From: Paraniabella defluvii
GTDB taxonomy: Bacteria > Bacteroidota > Bacteroidia > Chitinophagales > Chitinophagaceae
Length of the DNA: 64,000 nucleotides
Direction of reading: 5' to 3'
Assembly (NCBI GenBank): GCA_019316985.1
Contig: CP079215.1
Coordinates: forward strand, 2,294,001-2,358,000
In this document: in pieces, positions 53,801-63,520 of the stretch
Numbering within the stretch: the stretch's first letter is position 1
Layout of the letters: every line of letters begins with the position of its first letter
Notes under the pieces: generated by a model
What the model was told of the DNA's origin: nothing
The model's database searches: none
The model's input: the letters and a program-made list of their open reading frames with translations, nothing else
Program-made: the position numbers and the translations under genes

Positions 53801-55874
53801 ATGAAGAGTTTTTATAGCATCTGCTGCTTTATTCTTTTGTACGGCGGTATTTGCACAAGCAATAGACAGAAGCAAAAAGCCGAAGGAAGGGCCTGCTCCT
53901 GTCATTAAAATTGCTGATCCTGCCAAATTTGTTTTACCTAATGGCATGACTGTGCTGGTGGTTGAAAATCATAAGTTGCCTAAAATAACAGCAAGTCTTT
54001 CTACCAACCGGGGCGATATTGTAGAAGGAGATAAAGCGGGTGTAATTAGTTTGATGGGGATATGCTGAATGAAGGCACTAAAAATCTTTCGAAGGAAGCG
54101 TTTGACGAAAAAGTGGAAATAATGGGAGCTTCTGTGTCTTTAAACTCAGGCGGTGGATATGTATCAGCCTTAAACCGGTATTTTGAGCCCAGCCTGATGC
54201 TGATGGCTGATGCGCTACGAAACCCGGCTTTCGAAAAAGAAAATTTCGATAAACTGAAATCGCAGGCGGTAACCAACCTGAAATCCCAGGAAAAAAATGC
54301 CAAATCTATTTCTGCAAGAGTAGTGAACGCTATCTCTTACGGCAAGAATACAGCAAGAGGTGAGTTTCAAACCATCCAGACAACAGAAGCCGTTACGCTT
54401 GATGATGTTAAAGCTGCCTACCAGAAATACCTGAGCCCGGCCAGCAGCATTTTAACCTTTGTGGGTGATATCACACCGGCGCAGGCGAAGGAATATGCCA
54501 CCAAAGCATTCGGCAGCTGGACCGGAAAGAAAATTGAGATCGCTAAAAATACACCGGTTGCCAACCCTGCAAAAACAGAGATAGACCTGATTGATGTGCC
54601 TTCCGCAGTACAGAGTGAAATTTCTGTAGCCAAGCTGATCAACAATCCTTACAGCAATACCGATCACCATGCCCTAGTGCTGGCCAATCATATTTTGGGT
54701 GGCGGAGCCGAAAGCAAGCTGTTTATGAACCTTCGTGAAAAACATGGCTTTACTTATGGCAGTTATAGCAATCTTCCTTCAGATCGTTACCAGACTATGT
54801 TCAAAGCCGGCGCTTCGGTACGTAATGATAAAGTAGACAGTGCTGTTGCGGAGATCATCAGGAGATCAACAATATGAGAGAGGAAAGATTACGGCAGAAG
54901 AGCTGGCTACTGCCAAAGCGGTATACAATGGGGTGTTTGCAATGCGTATGGAAAATCCGCAAACCACTGCCAACTACGCCACTACCATTTTGATCAACGG
55001 GTTGCCTAATGATTTTTACAGAACCTACCTGCAAAAGATCAACGCCGTAACTGTAGCAGACATTAAGCGTGTTGCACAGAAATACCTGAACAGCGCCGAT
55101 ACGCGTATCGTGGTTGTAGGAAAGCTTCAGTGGTTAAAGACGGCTTAAGCAAGCTGGGCTACCCGGTTAAATTGTACGACATCTATGCATCTCCTGTAAC
55201 AGAAGCTGCTACGGCTCCATCGGCTAATGTTGATAAGAACATTACGGCGCAGGCTGTTATAGATAAATATATTGCGGCAATTGGCGGTAAAGAAGCGTTG
55301 GGGAAAATAACTTCTATGAGCGCTGATATTGCAATGAATGTTAGCGGTCAGTCACTGGGCGGAGTTATGAAAAATGCGGCGCCTAATAAATCAATGATGC
55401 AGTTGTCAATGGGCGGCATGACGGTGATGAAACGGGTTTTTAATGGAAAAACCGGTTACCAGGAGCAGATGGGACAAAAGAAAGAATTAGGTGCTGATGA
55501 AATAGCTGCTGCCGGTGATACCAAAGGGCTATTCCCACAGCTTTATTATAACACGGATGGTTTTAAGCTGAGCGCTCTGGCTATTGAAAAAGTAAATGGG
55601 GAAGATGCCTATAAAATTGTGGTAACCAAACCCAGCGGTAAAACAGAAACCGAATACTATGCTGCAAAAACCGGTTTGCTTCTGAAACAGGAAGGTAAGA
55701 TCAAGGCCGGCGGGCAGGAATTAGAGCAGACCATGGAGTTTGGTAATTATACGCCGGTAGGAGGTATTCAATTGCCAGGTTCTATGACTCAATCGATCAT
55801 GGGGGGCAGGTTTTGAAATAACAATGAAAAACTTTAAGCTAAATGAGGGCGTATCCGATAAGGATTTTGAGTAA
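53801..55874 (+). CDS. M16-family peptidase homologue without zinc motif, with C-terminal extension
   Basis: About 690 residues with a signal peptide ending AVFAQA. The N-terminal M16 domain begins KFVLPNGMTVLVVENHKLPKITASL, but where HxxEH is expected it has ISLMGDMLNEGTKNLSKEAF, so it is catalytically dead. The M16 C-terminal domain reads HHALVLANHILGGGAESKLFMNLREKHGFTYGSYSNL, with the R/Y pair that completes the partner's active site. A further roughly 220 residues (VIDKYIAAIGGKEALGKITSMSADIAMNVSG...) form an outer-membrane-lipoprotein-like domain. The true end is AGFEITMKNFKLNEGVSDKDFE, stop at 55872-55874. Frameshifts lie near 53825, 54060, 54868, 55128 and 55803. Confidence 0.88.
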
Positions 55875-55911
55875 GACTAATAAGGGTAATATACCCGTAA
55901 CTTTTAAATAC

Positions 55912-55944
55912 AAAGGCGCATCGTAAATGGTGCGCCTTTTTTTT
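55912..55944 (+). terminator. Intrinsic terminator after the M16 pair
   Basis: AAAGGCGCA and TGCGCCTTT form a 9-bp stem around TCGTAAATGG, followed by a run of T residues, 37 bp after the stop. Confidence 0.8.
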
Positions 55945-56466
55945 GTAGAAGGGGAAAAGCATAATTTGTAATATTGTTACAATGCATTTATCTTATGACG
56001 CGTAATAACAAACCGGCATCAATTTTATTGAAATGCATCCGACTGGTTTGTGAGATACAAACCTTAGCATAGCCCTGGCCAGTGTCTTCACTGGCTGGAA
56101 GGGGCGAGATATTTTGAAGCACTAAAAGACAAGTATAGAGTTGTGCTTAATTTATACGACAATACATAAAAAGCTAAAAAATCTTTTTGCCCCCGTGCCA
56201 ATACTGGCAGCACCCATCATGGGATGAGATATGTTGGCTCAAAACTTTTTAGCTCTGCAAAGTACGAAAATTATCCGCCGCTTAACTCTGGATCATTTAT
56301 CAGCACATGGGCTTAAATCCGCAAAAAGCGTCGGCTCACCGAATATAATCTTCCCCATTTTTGCCACATAAGAGTATCCTCTCGGTTAAATTTCCCCGTT
56401 GCACTTTCATTTACGAATTCAGAAAAAATAAATCCAAATAAATTAGCATTATTGTGCTAAATATAT

Positions 56467-56474
56467 TAGTTTTG
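56467..56474 (+). promoter_or_regulatory. -7 box of recA
   Basis: TAGTTTTG matches TAnnTTTG, 49 bp before the recA ATG. I see no LexA-like palindrome between it and the gene. Confidence 0.4.
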
Positions 56475-56523
56475 TGTTGATAACTATTTTAGACAGGAGA
56501 TAGCTAAATTGTAATTTTGGATT

Positions 56524-57552
56524 ATGGCAAAGACAGATAAATTACCCGAGATAGACGTTAATAACGAGAAGTTTAAAGCACTAAAGCTTACCATGGAAAA
56601 AATCGATAAAGATTATGGTAAGGGTAGTGTAATGCTAATGAATGAAAAAGCGGTTGAATCGCATGCAGTAGTTTCCACGGGCTCCATTGGCCTTGACACC
56701 GCGTTAGGCATTGGAGGCTTACCTAAAGGCCGTGTTATTGAAATATATGGCCCCGAGTCTTCCGGTAAAACAACCATCGCTACACACGTTATAGCCGAGG
56801 CGCAGAAAAAGGCGGTATGTGCGCCATCATAGATGCAGAGCATGCTTTTGATAGCGTATATGCCAGGAAATTAGGCGTTAATGTAGATAATCTTTTAATA
56901 AGCCAGCCTGATTATGGGGAGCAGGCATTAGAGATCGCAGACAGGTTAATTCTTTCCGGTGCACTGGATGTAGTAGTGATTGACTCCGTAGCAGCCCTGG
57001 TACCTAAGAGCGAGCTGGAAGGTGAAATGGGAGACAGCAAAATGGGGTTACATGCCCGTTTGATGAGCCAGGCTTTACGTAAGCTTACGGCTACCATTTC
57101 TAAAACCAATACCATTTGTATTTTCATTAACCAGCTCCGTGAAAAGATCGGGGTAATGTTTGGTAACCCTGAAACAACTACGGGTGGTAATGCATTGAAG
57201 TTCTATGCTTCAGTAAGGCTGGATATTCGTCGCCAGACACAAATTAAAGACGGCGATGAAACCATTGGTAACCGTGTAAAGGTAAAAGTGGTAAAAAACA
57301 AAGTAGCTCTCCGTTCCGTGCTGCTGAATTTGATATCATTTTTGGAGAAGGTGTTTCCAAAACAGGTGAGATCATCGATATGGGTGTAGAATTGAACATC
57401 ATTCAAAAAAGCGGGTCATGGTACAGCTATAACAGCGATAAACTGGGGCAGGGCCGTGATGCGGTGAAAAGCTTATTAAATGATAATCCTGAACTGGCTG
57501 GTGAAATAGAAGCGAAGATCAGGAGAAAATAGAAGAGCTGAAAAATTCTTAA
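56524..57552 (+). CDS. recA: Recombinase RecA
   Basis: About 343 residues. Landmarks are [52 protein letters not shown] (Walker A), [44 protein letters not shown] (Walker B), the L2 loop [36 protein letters not shown] and the C-terminal [37 protein letters not shown]. Bases are missing near 56812 ([16 protein letters not shown] split), 57312 and 57523. The gene is otherwise complete and the best proof that the frameshifts are artefacts, since a recA-null mosaic of this kind would be unlikely. It ends at a terminator. Confidence 0.97.
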
Positions 57553-57582
57553 CAGGTATATTTTATTTGACGGGTTAGTAGA

Positions 57583-57611
57583 GCCGCCTCTTTCGGGGCG
57601 GTTATTTTTTT
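57583..57611 (+). terminator. Intrinsic terminator after recA
   Basis: CCGCCTC-tttc-GGGGCGG (7 bp with one T-G pair, 57584-57601) followed by TTATTTTTTT, 31 bp after the recA stop. Confidence 0.75.
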
Positions 57612-57721
57612 GCCTATCCAAAGGCATCTACTTTTATCGGGCTTAATGGCCGGACAGGCCACCGTACTCATGCGGATTTTTACCTCAAAATGTTTATCTT
57701 CATCGGATATAGTTTTTATGC

Positions 57722-58728
57722 ATGGGGCGTTTTGTAACTATTAAGGATATAGCCAAAAATTAAATATTTCTGTCTCTACCGTCTCGCGTGCGTTAAGGGA
57801 TACTTACTGTAAACCAGGAAACCCGCGAAAAAGTACTGGCATTGGCGAGTGAACTAAATTACCGGCCCAATTTTAATGCAATGGGCCTGGTGAACCGCAA
57901 CTCGCATAATATTGCAGTGATCCTGCCTTTTATCACCAACTACTATTTTTCTACCGTTATCACAGGCATACAGGAAGTGGCTTACAAGAATGATTATAAC
58001 ATTATCCTGCATATTACTAATGACTCGCCTGAACGCGAACTGTCTATTATAAAGAACCTGGCGGTATCCAACCTGGATGGGTTACTGATCTCGGTATCCA
58101 CGAATTCTGACGCTGGTACGCATTTTCAACAGGTGATCGATACGGGCGTTCCTATTGTTTTTTTGACCGGGTGTCTGATGGTATTCCCACCTCGAAAGTG
58201 ATGCAGGATGATTATAACGGTGCATTTGAAGCGGTGGAACATTTAATTGAACGCGGATACAGGAAGATAGCCCACATTGCGGGTCCGGAAGGTTTAAGCT
58301 TTACCCAAAAACGTAAAAAGGGATACCTGGATGCGTTGGAGAAACATGGCTTAACTGTAAAAGATCGATGGATCGTTCACTCCGGCTTTTCCCGGGAAGA
58401 CGGGCAGGAGGATGCTGAAAAGCTCTTTGGCTGCAAAGACCGGCCAGATGCCATTTTTGCCGTGAATGACCGGAAAGCAATAGGTGCTATGATTACACTA
58501 AAGGAAAAGGGGATACAAATAGGGAAAGAAGTAGGCGTAATAGGCTTTACGAACGACCCGGTTTCAACAGTTGTTACCCCCACACTATCTACCATTGCCG
58601 AGCCGGCATTTGAAATAGGTAAGAAAAGCTGTGAGCTGCTGTTAAAGCATATTAATAAACGCAACTTTATTGCGGAAGATGTGATACTGCCCGGAACCCT
58701 TATCGCAAGAGGGTCTACGCTTCGCTAG
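57722..58728 (+). CDS. LacI-family transcriptional regulator (candidate GlcNAc regulator)
   Basis: About 336 residues. The N-terminal HTH is VTIKDIAKKLNISVSTVSRALRDTYTVNQETREKVLALASELNYRPN, including the hinge helix, followed by a periplasmic-binding-protein-like effector domain (NIAVILPFITNYYFSTVITGIQEVAYKNDYNIILHITN; LEKHGLTVKDRWIVHSGFSREDGQEDAEKLFG; DAIFAVNDRKAIGAMITLKEKGIQIGKEVGVIGF). Bases are missing near 57762, 57803 and 58168. It is convergent with and overlaps nagA by 4 bp, so a role in GlcNAc catabolism is likely. Candidate operators lie in the divergent nag promoter region. The effector is unknown; GlcN6P or GlcNAc6P would be natural. Confidence 0.9.
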
Positions 58729-59916
58729 CTGTTATCACTACTGTAAATCACCTTCCCTTTTACAATGGTTTTTCGCACCTGTATATCCTGGTCAAACAGC
58801 ACCAGGTCCGCATCTTTACCAACTGCTATCGATCCTTTTTGACCATCAATACCCATAATACGGGCAGGAGTCATGCTAATCATTTTGATGGCATCAGTTA
58901 AAGGAACTTCAGCAAGATGGATCATGTTCCTGACTAACCGGTCAGCAGTGGCCACACTTCCCGCAAACGAAGTCCTGTCCGGCAACCAGGCTACTCCTTT
59001 ATCTACCACTACTTTTAACCCCGTTTCCAATCCCCCAAAATACTATCGCCTTCAGGCATGCCTGCAGCACGCATGGCATCGGTGATCAATGCAATATGGT
59101 CTGCTCCTTTTATTTTATAGATCAGCTTTAATAAAGGCGCTGGTAAATGAATGCCATCTGCAATAACCTCTACATCCATTTCATCGATCAGGTAGCCGCT
59201 TTCAATTACACCGGCATAACGGTAGCCGTTGCGGCGCATTACACCCGACATGCCTGAGTAAAAATGGGTAGCCAATGTATAGCCGTTTTCAAAAGCATCG
59301 ACTACTTCTTCATAAACCGCATCGGTATGGGCTATGGCTGGTAAAATGCCCTTACTGCGTAGGAACCGCCCCATTTCTATGGCTCCTTCCAGCTCGGGGC
59401 GGAGCTCCACCGTTTTACACAGGACGAAGCTTCAATTATTTCTTTATATTCAACAGGATCGGGGTTGCGGATATACCTGGGGTCCTGCGCGCCGCGCTGG
59501 TTCATGGCAAAATAGGGCCCTTCCAAATGCATGCCCATTAACCGGGCGCCGTTGGTATTCTTTTTATTGGCACGTTCAAATGTCTCCAGCGTTTCGAGCA
59601 GGTCTTTTCTTTCGCTGGTTAACGTGGTTGGATACAATGCTGTACTGCCATAACGCGCATGGGTTTCAGCAATAGTCAGAAAGGCTTCTTCTGTTCCATC
59701 CATAAAATCGGCTCCGCCGCCTCCATGTATGTGTAAATCGATAAAGCCCGGCGACAGGTATAAACCGGCTGCATCTATTTCTATTGCGCTTTCTACCTCC
59801 ACATTTTTATTGCCAACACTTTCAATCAATCCATTCTTTATAAGAACTGTACCTTCTTTGATAATTCGTTGAGGGGTGATGATTTTTGCGTTGACTATTT
59901 TAAGAAATTCATCCAT
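58725..59916 (-). CDS. nagA: N-acetylglucosamine-6-phosphate deacetylase
   Basis: About 396 residues of the amidohydrolase superfamily. The metal site is in LSPGFIDLHIHGGGGADFMDG; MGMHLEGPYFAMNQRGAQDPRYI is the substrate/metal Glu motif of NagA; IAHTDAVYEEVVDAFENG, ATHFYSGMSG, EVIADGIHLP and the catalytic Asp in IALITDAMRAAGM follow. The end is KTIVKGKVIYSSDNS. Bases are missing near 59415 and 59030. It is 2 bp downstream of the transporter stop, so the two form an operon. It removes acetate from GlcNAc-6-P to yield GlcN-6-P for NagB. Confidence 0.95.
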
Positions 59917-59918
59917 GT

Positions 59919-61246
59919 TTAAGATTTAAAAGACCATCTTTTTACCTTATGACCATAAAAAGCATAATAGATAAGGTAAAGGTAGCAAGGTATTAATATC
60001 CAGTAAGCTTCTTTCACGCCCTGCAGGTCTGCCAGGTAGCCGTACACCAGCGGTAATAGTCCATTTCCACAAAGACCCATGATCATGATAGAGGCTCCCA
60101 GCTTTGTAAACCTTCCCAGCCCGTTCATTGCCAGTGGCCATATACCGGCCCATATCAGCGAATTGGCAAATCCCAGCAACACCAAAAACCAAATGGACAG
60201 GTCGGTTTTATGTCCCAGGAATAATACTTCCATTTTTACCAGTACAATCAATACAGAAAATATACAGCCCAGCATCGTAAATAGCTGAAAGGCCCTCTTC
60301 TGACTGATAAGCCTGGGTATGGCAATAACACCAAGCATATAACCGCAGATGGTTGCAAATAAAGTATAGGAGGGAAAAACCTTAGCTTCCAGCAATGGTG
60401 TATGCATGGATGTTGCATAACCAATGATCGTATCAATGGAAATAACCTGTGTGCCCACATGCAGGAAGATAGCGATAGCGCCTAAAATCAGGAAAGGAAA
60501 ATCAAAAATGCTTTTTTATCGGCGTTGGCTTTAGATAGTTCGGCATCTTCATCTTCTGTATTGATCTCAGGTAAAGGTGATTTGAGAATCAACAGTCCCA
60601 GTAGTAATAATACAATGCCAACAACCAGGTAAGGGATCATTACTCTTTGTATCAGCTCATCTAAAACCACGGATCTTTCTGCCGGGTTCATCAGCGGGAT
60701 CTGTTTAAAAAGTTCGGTATCCGTTTTACGTAATATCACGGCAGCAAAAATCAGCGGCGCCAAAATACCCGCTCCTTTATTGCAAACGCCCAGGATACTA
60801 ATGCGTTGTGCCGCACGCTCTATAGGGCCGAGAATGGTAATGTAGGGATTGGCCGCGGTTTGCAAAACCGACAATCCGGTTCCTAAGGCAAACAAACCCG
60901 TTAAAAACATACCGTAAGTGCGGGTTGCTGCTGCGGGGATAAAAATAAAAGCTCCTAAAGCCATTACCGCAAAGCCAATAGCCATCCCTTTTTTAAAGCC
61001 CGTTCTCTTCAGCATATAAGAAGCCGGGACTGATATGACCAGGTAAGAAATGTAGAAGGCGAAGGTGACAAAATAAGATTCAAAAGTGGTAAGCTCGCAG
61101 GCAATTTTAAAGTAGGGGATTAAAATGGCATTGACCCAGGATATAAAACCGATCACAAAAAATACAACAGCAATAATGCTGATAGATACAACGATCCTTT
61201 TACTGTCGGGGCCCTGGGTGGTTATATTAGTAGTTTGCTCTTTCAT
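59919..61246 (-). CDS. nagP: Sugar MFS transporter, FucP/NagP-like
   Basis: About 442 residues, 12 membrane helices. The N-terminal signature is VVFFVIGFISWVNAILIPYFKIACELTTFESYFVTFAFYISYLVISVPASYMLKRTGFKKGM, with LSVLQTAANPYITILGP, characteristic of the FucP/glucose-galactose porter group that includes NagP of Bacteroidota and Shewanella. One frame break lies near 60470. It is divergent from nagB and the first gene of the operon with nagA, supporting GlcNAc as substrate. The absence of a GlcNAc kinase in the window means phosphorylation must be encoded elsewhere. Substrate identity is inference from context. Confidence 0.82.
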
Positions 61247-61344
61247 GATAATCGTTAGGCATAAGCCCCGAAGGACATTACAATGTTTTAGCTAAAATAT
61301 CGATAAATGCTACTTTACTTATGTTAACGACAGGATAAATGATT

Positions 61345-61356
61345 GGCAACGTTACC
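61345..61356. promoter_or_regulatory. Candidate LacI-family operator, nag region copy 1
   Basis: GGCAACGTTACC: a GTAACGTTAC-like palindrome with central CG, in the nagP-nagB divergent region. Confidence 0.45.
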
Positions 61357-61368
61357 GGTATCATTGCC

Positions 61369-61380
61369 GATAACGTTACC
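61369..61380. promoter_or_regulatory. Candidate LacI-family operator, nag region copy 2
   Basis: GATAACGTTACC shares AACGTTACC with copy 1; the two centres are 24 bp apart, between the divergent nagP and nagB genes. Confidence 0.45.
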
Positions 61381-61425
61381 GTTGTTTTATTAGTCCTCCC
61401 GAGCTCGTTCGTATGGCTTAATTGA

Positions 61426-61433
61426 TACTTTTG
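61426..61433 (+). promoter_or_regulatory. -7 box of nagB
   Basis: TACTTTTG matches TAnnTTTG, 44 bp before the nagB ATG and 45 bp after the second operator. Confidence 0.45.
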
Positions 61434-61477
61434 GTTACAACGATGCTTTCATCGCCCAAACTTTAAAACAGATATCA

Positions 61478-62224
61478 ATGGAAATGATGGTACTAAAAGA
61501 TAAGTACGACTTAGGAATTGCCGCCGGGAAAAAGGCCGGGGAGCTGATCCGCAATACGATCAGTGAAGCGGGACAGGCAAATATCATATTGGCCACCGGC
61601 ACCAGCCAATTCCAGACCCTGGAACAATTAATAAAAGAAGAAGGTATAGACTGGAGCAAAGTAGTGATGTTTCATTTAGATGAATATATCGGGCTGCCGG
61701 TTACGCATCCTGCCAGTTTCAGGAAATACCTGAAAGAACGCTTTTTAGAAAAAGTGCCACCATTAAAAGCCTATTACCTGATTAACGGCGAAGCAGATGC
61801 AGAAGCGGAGCGCCTGCGCTTAAATACGGTGATTCAGCAGCACCCGATTGATGTAGCATTGGTAGGCGTTGGAGAAAACGGCCACCTGGCTTTTAATGAT
61901 CCTCCCGCCGATTTTGAAACAGAAGATCCTTACCTGGTTGTAAACCTGGATGAAAAATGCCGCATGCAGCAAATGGGCGAAGGCTGGTTTGCGTCGCTGG
62001 AAGAGGTGCCTGCACAAGCCATCAGCATGTCGGTAAAACAGATCATGAAATCTACCCACATTATTTGTTCTGTTCCCGATGGCAGAAAAGCACAGGCAGT
62101 AAAAGATAGCATTGAACAGCCTGTTAGCCCTTTGTATCCTGCCAGTATCCTGCAATTGCATACCTCCTGCAGCTACTACCTGGACCAGTCTTCTGCAGCG
62201 TTGCTGAGAATGACGGCCCAATAA
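61478..62224 (+). CDS. nagB: Glucosamine-6-phosphate deaminase
   Basis: Intact 248-residue protein. The substrate loop is NIILATGTSQFQTLEQLI, the Asp-Glu pair lies in VVMFHLDEYIGLPVTHPASFRKYL, and GVGENGHLAFNDPPADF is the signature with the catalytic His (ring opening) and Glu. SMSVKQIMKSTHIICSVPDGRKAQAV follows. It converts GlcN-6-P to fructose-6-P and ammonia. It lacks the long C-terminal extension of E. coli NagB and resembles the short, non-allosteric Bacteroidota/Firmicutes type. MMVLKDKYD at 61484 is an alternative start. Confidence 0.93.
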   Translation: MEMMVLKDKYDLGIAAGKKAGELIRNTISEAGQANIILATGTSQFQTLEQLIKEEGIDWSKVVMFHLDEYIGLPVTHPASFRKYLKERFLEKVPPLKAYYLINGEADAEAERLRLNTVIQQHPIDVALVGVGENGHLAFNDPPADFETEDPYLVVNLDEKCRMQQMGEGWFASLEEVPAQAISMSVKQIMKSTHIICSVPDGRKAQAVKDSIEQPVSPLYPASILQLHTSCSYYLDQSSAALLRMTAQ

Positions 62225-62294
62225 AAATAGCAGATGTCAAACGCATCTTGTTTTGCCTGAAATACAACAAGAGGAAATTTTAAATTAGATCCAT

Positions 62295-63486
62295 ATGAAA
62301 TTATTAAACAGGGGACTTTTATCGGCAGGTTGGCTGTTAGCTTGTTTTATTGCTGTTGCGCAAAAGACCGGCAACCGCTCCGGCTAAATATACCTTCAGA
62401 TGGTGTGCCCTTTGCGCAAATATTCGACAGCAGGGTAAAAGATGCCTCAGTATATCAAAAACAGGGGAACAAGTTTTACTTTATCTGGGGCGCCGCAAAG
62501 CCTGATCTGATTGAGGGCGTGACCATGAGCAAGTACTTTCCTTCGTATCGTAATCCCGAGCGGCAATTTGATATTGAATGGTATAAAAAGAACCACCCCG
62601 ATTGGATCATGTATAAGGAAGATAAGGTAACACCTGCTTATGGCTATATCTATGATTATGGCGGACTGGTACCACTGGATGTCTCCAATCCTGAAGTGCG
62701 CGAATTTTACTTAAAGGAATTTATGCTGCCCGCTATTAAGCAAGGTTATAAAGTAATGGCCATGGATAACGTTGATCTGGGTAACTGGCCGGGTGCTGTA
62801 GGTAAATATGAAAAGGGCAAATGGGTGCAGTTATATACCGGCAAAAAAATGATACAACCTTCCAGGAAAATATGATCGGGTGGATGCGCTATTTGACCGA
62901 GAATCTGAATCCATTAGGGGTTCAGGTAGCGGCCAATATCAAGGCTAACAGCGCTCCGAACGATGTGGTGCTGCGCATGATGCATTCCGTAAATATCTGG
63001 CTGGATGAAAATGGCTTTACCCATACCGGTAAAAATATTACGGGCAGCAACTGGCAAAGACAGTTTGACTATTTAAAAGAGATCGCTCCCATCAAAGGAT
63101 ATATTTCTATTAACCAGGTAGAGGGTGCTGTAGAAAAAGCTGACCCAGCGCAGATCGAGTGGGTAATCGCTAACTTTTTACTCACACGGGGACCGCAGAG
63201 CCTGCTGGCCATTACGCCATTTATAGATAAGAAAGCGATCTACCAGGAATTTCATTACCGTCCTGAGATGAATGTAAACATAGGATCGCCTGTAGATAAT
63301 GCCGTTCAGCAACAAAAAGCCTGGATCAGGAAATTTACAAAAGGGATGGTAGTTGTTAATCCTTCAGCTGCGGAAACGATTACTATAACCTTACCCAGGG
63401 GCAAATGGAAAACAATAAGCGGGCAGATCCAACAAAGTGCATTACAGGTGCCACCCGCTTGCGGTTTTGTATTAACCAGGCTTTAA
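62295..63486 (+). CDS. Secreted putative glycoside hydrolase, GHL15-like TIM barrel
   Basis: About 397 residues with a signal region MKLLNRGLLSAGWLLACFIAVAQK after frame correction near 62365. The barrel reads YFIWGAAKPDLIEGVTMSKYFPSYRNPERQFDIEWYKKNHPDWIMYKEDKVTPAYGY, GLVPLDVSNPEVREFYLKEFMLPAIKQGYKVMAMDNVDLGNW (candidate acidic residue in MAMDN) and VNIWLDENGFTHTG (second candidate acid), ending in a beta-rich domain. This layout fits the hypothetical hydrolase group GHL15, related to polygalactosaminidase-like TIM barrels. Another frameshift lies near 62847. It follows nagB by 70 bp and may release amino sugars; activity is unproven. Confidence 0.65.
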
Positions 63487-63520
63487 AGAAACTTCTCTAA
63501 ATTTTTAAACTGATGGACAG

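Larger units (their letters stand above)
55875..56523 (+). other. Long hairpin-rich non-coding region upstream of recA
   Basis: 649 bp without a convincing gene. Apart from the M16 terminator and the recA promoter it holds several stems: GGTTTGT/ACAAACC (56045-56063), CCTGGCCAGTG-tctt-CACTGGCTGG (about 56074-56098), AAGCAC/GTGCTT (56117-56148), and AGCTAAAAA/TTTTTAGCT (56172-56254) enclosing CCCA-TCA-TGGG (56213-56223). A structured RNA of unknown strand is possible; no known RNA family motif was recognised. Confidence 0.4.

Noticed and set aside
56172..56254. Short minus-strand ORF beginning MMGAASIGTGAKRFF
   Set aside because: Only 22 residues, overlaps the inverted repeat, has no family resemblance; the pairing explains the sequence better than coding.
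61321..61332. A third nag operator at ATGTTAACGACA
   Set aside because: It shares only GTTAACG-like letters and lacks the CG-centred palindrome of the other two sites.
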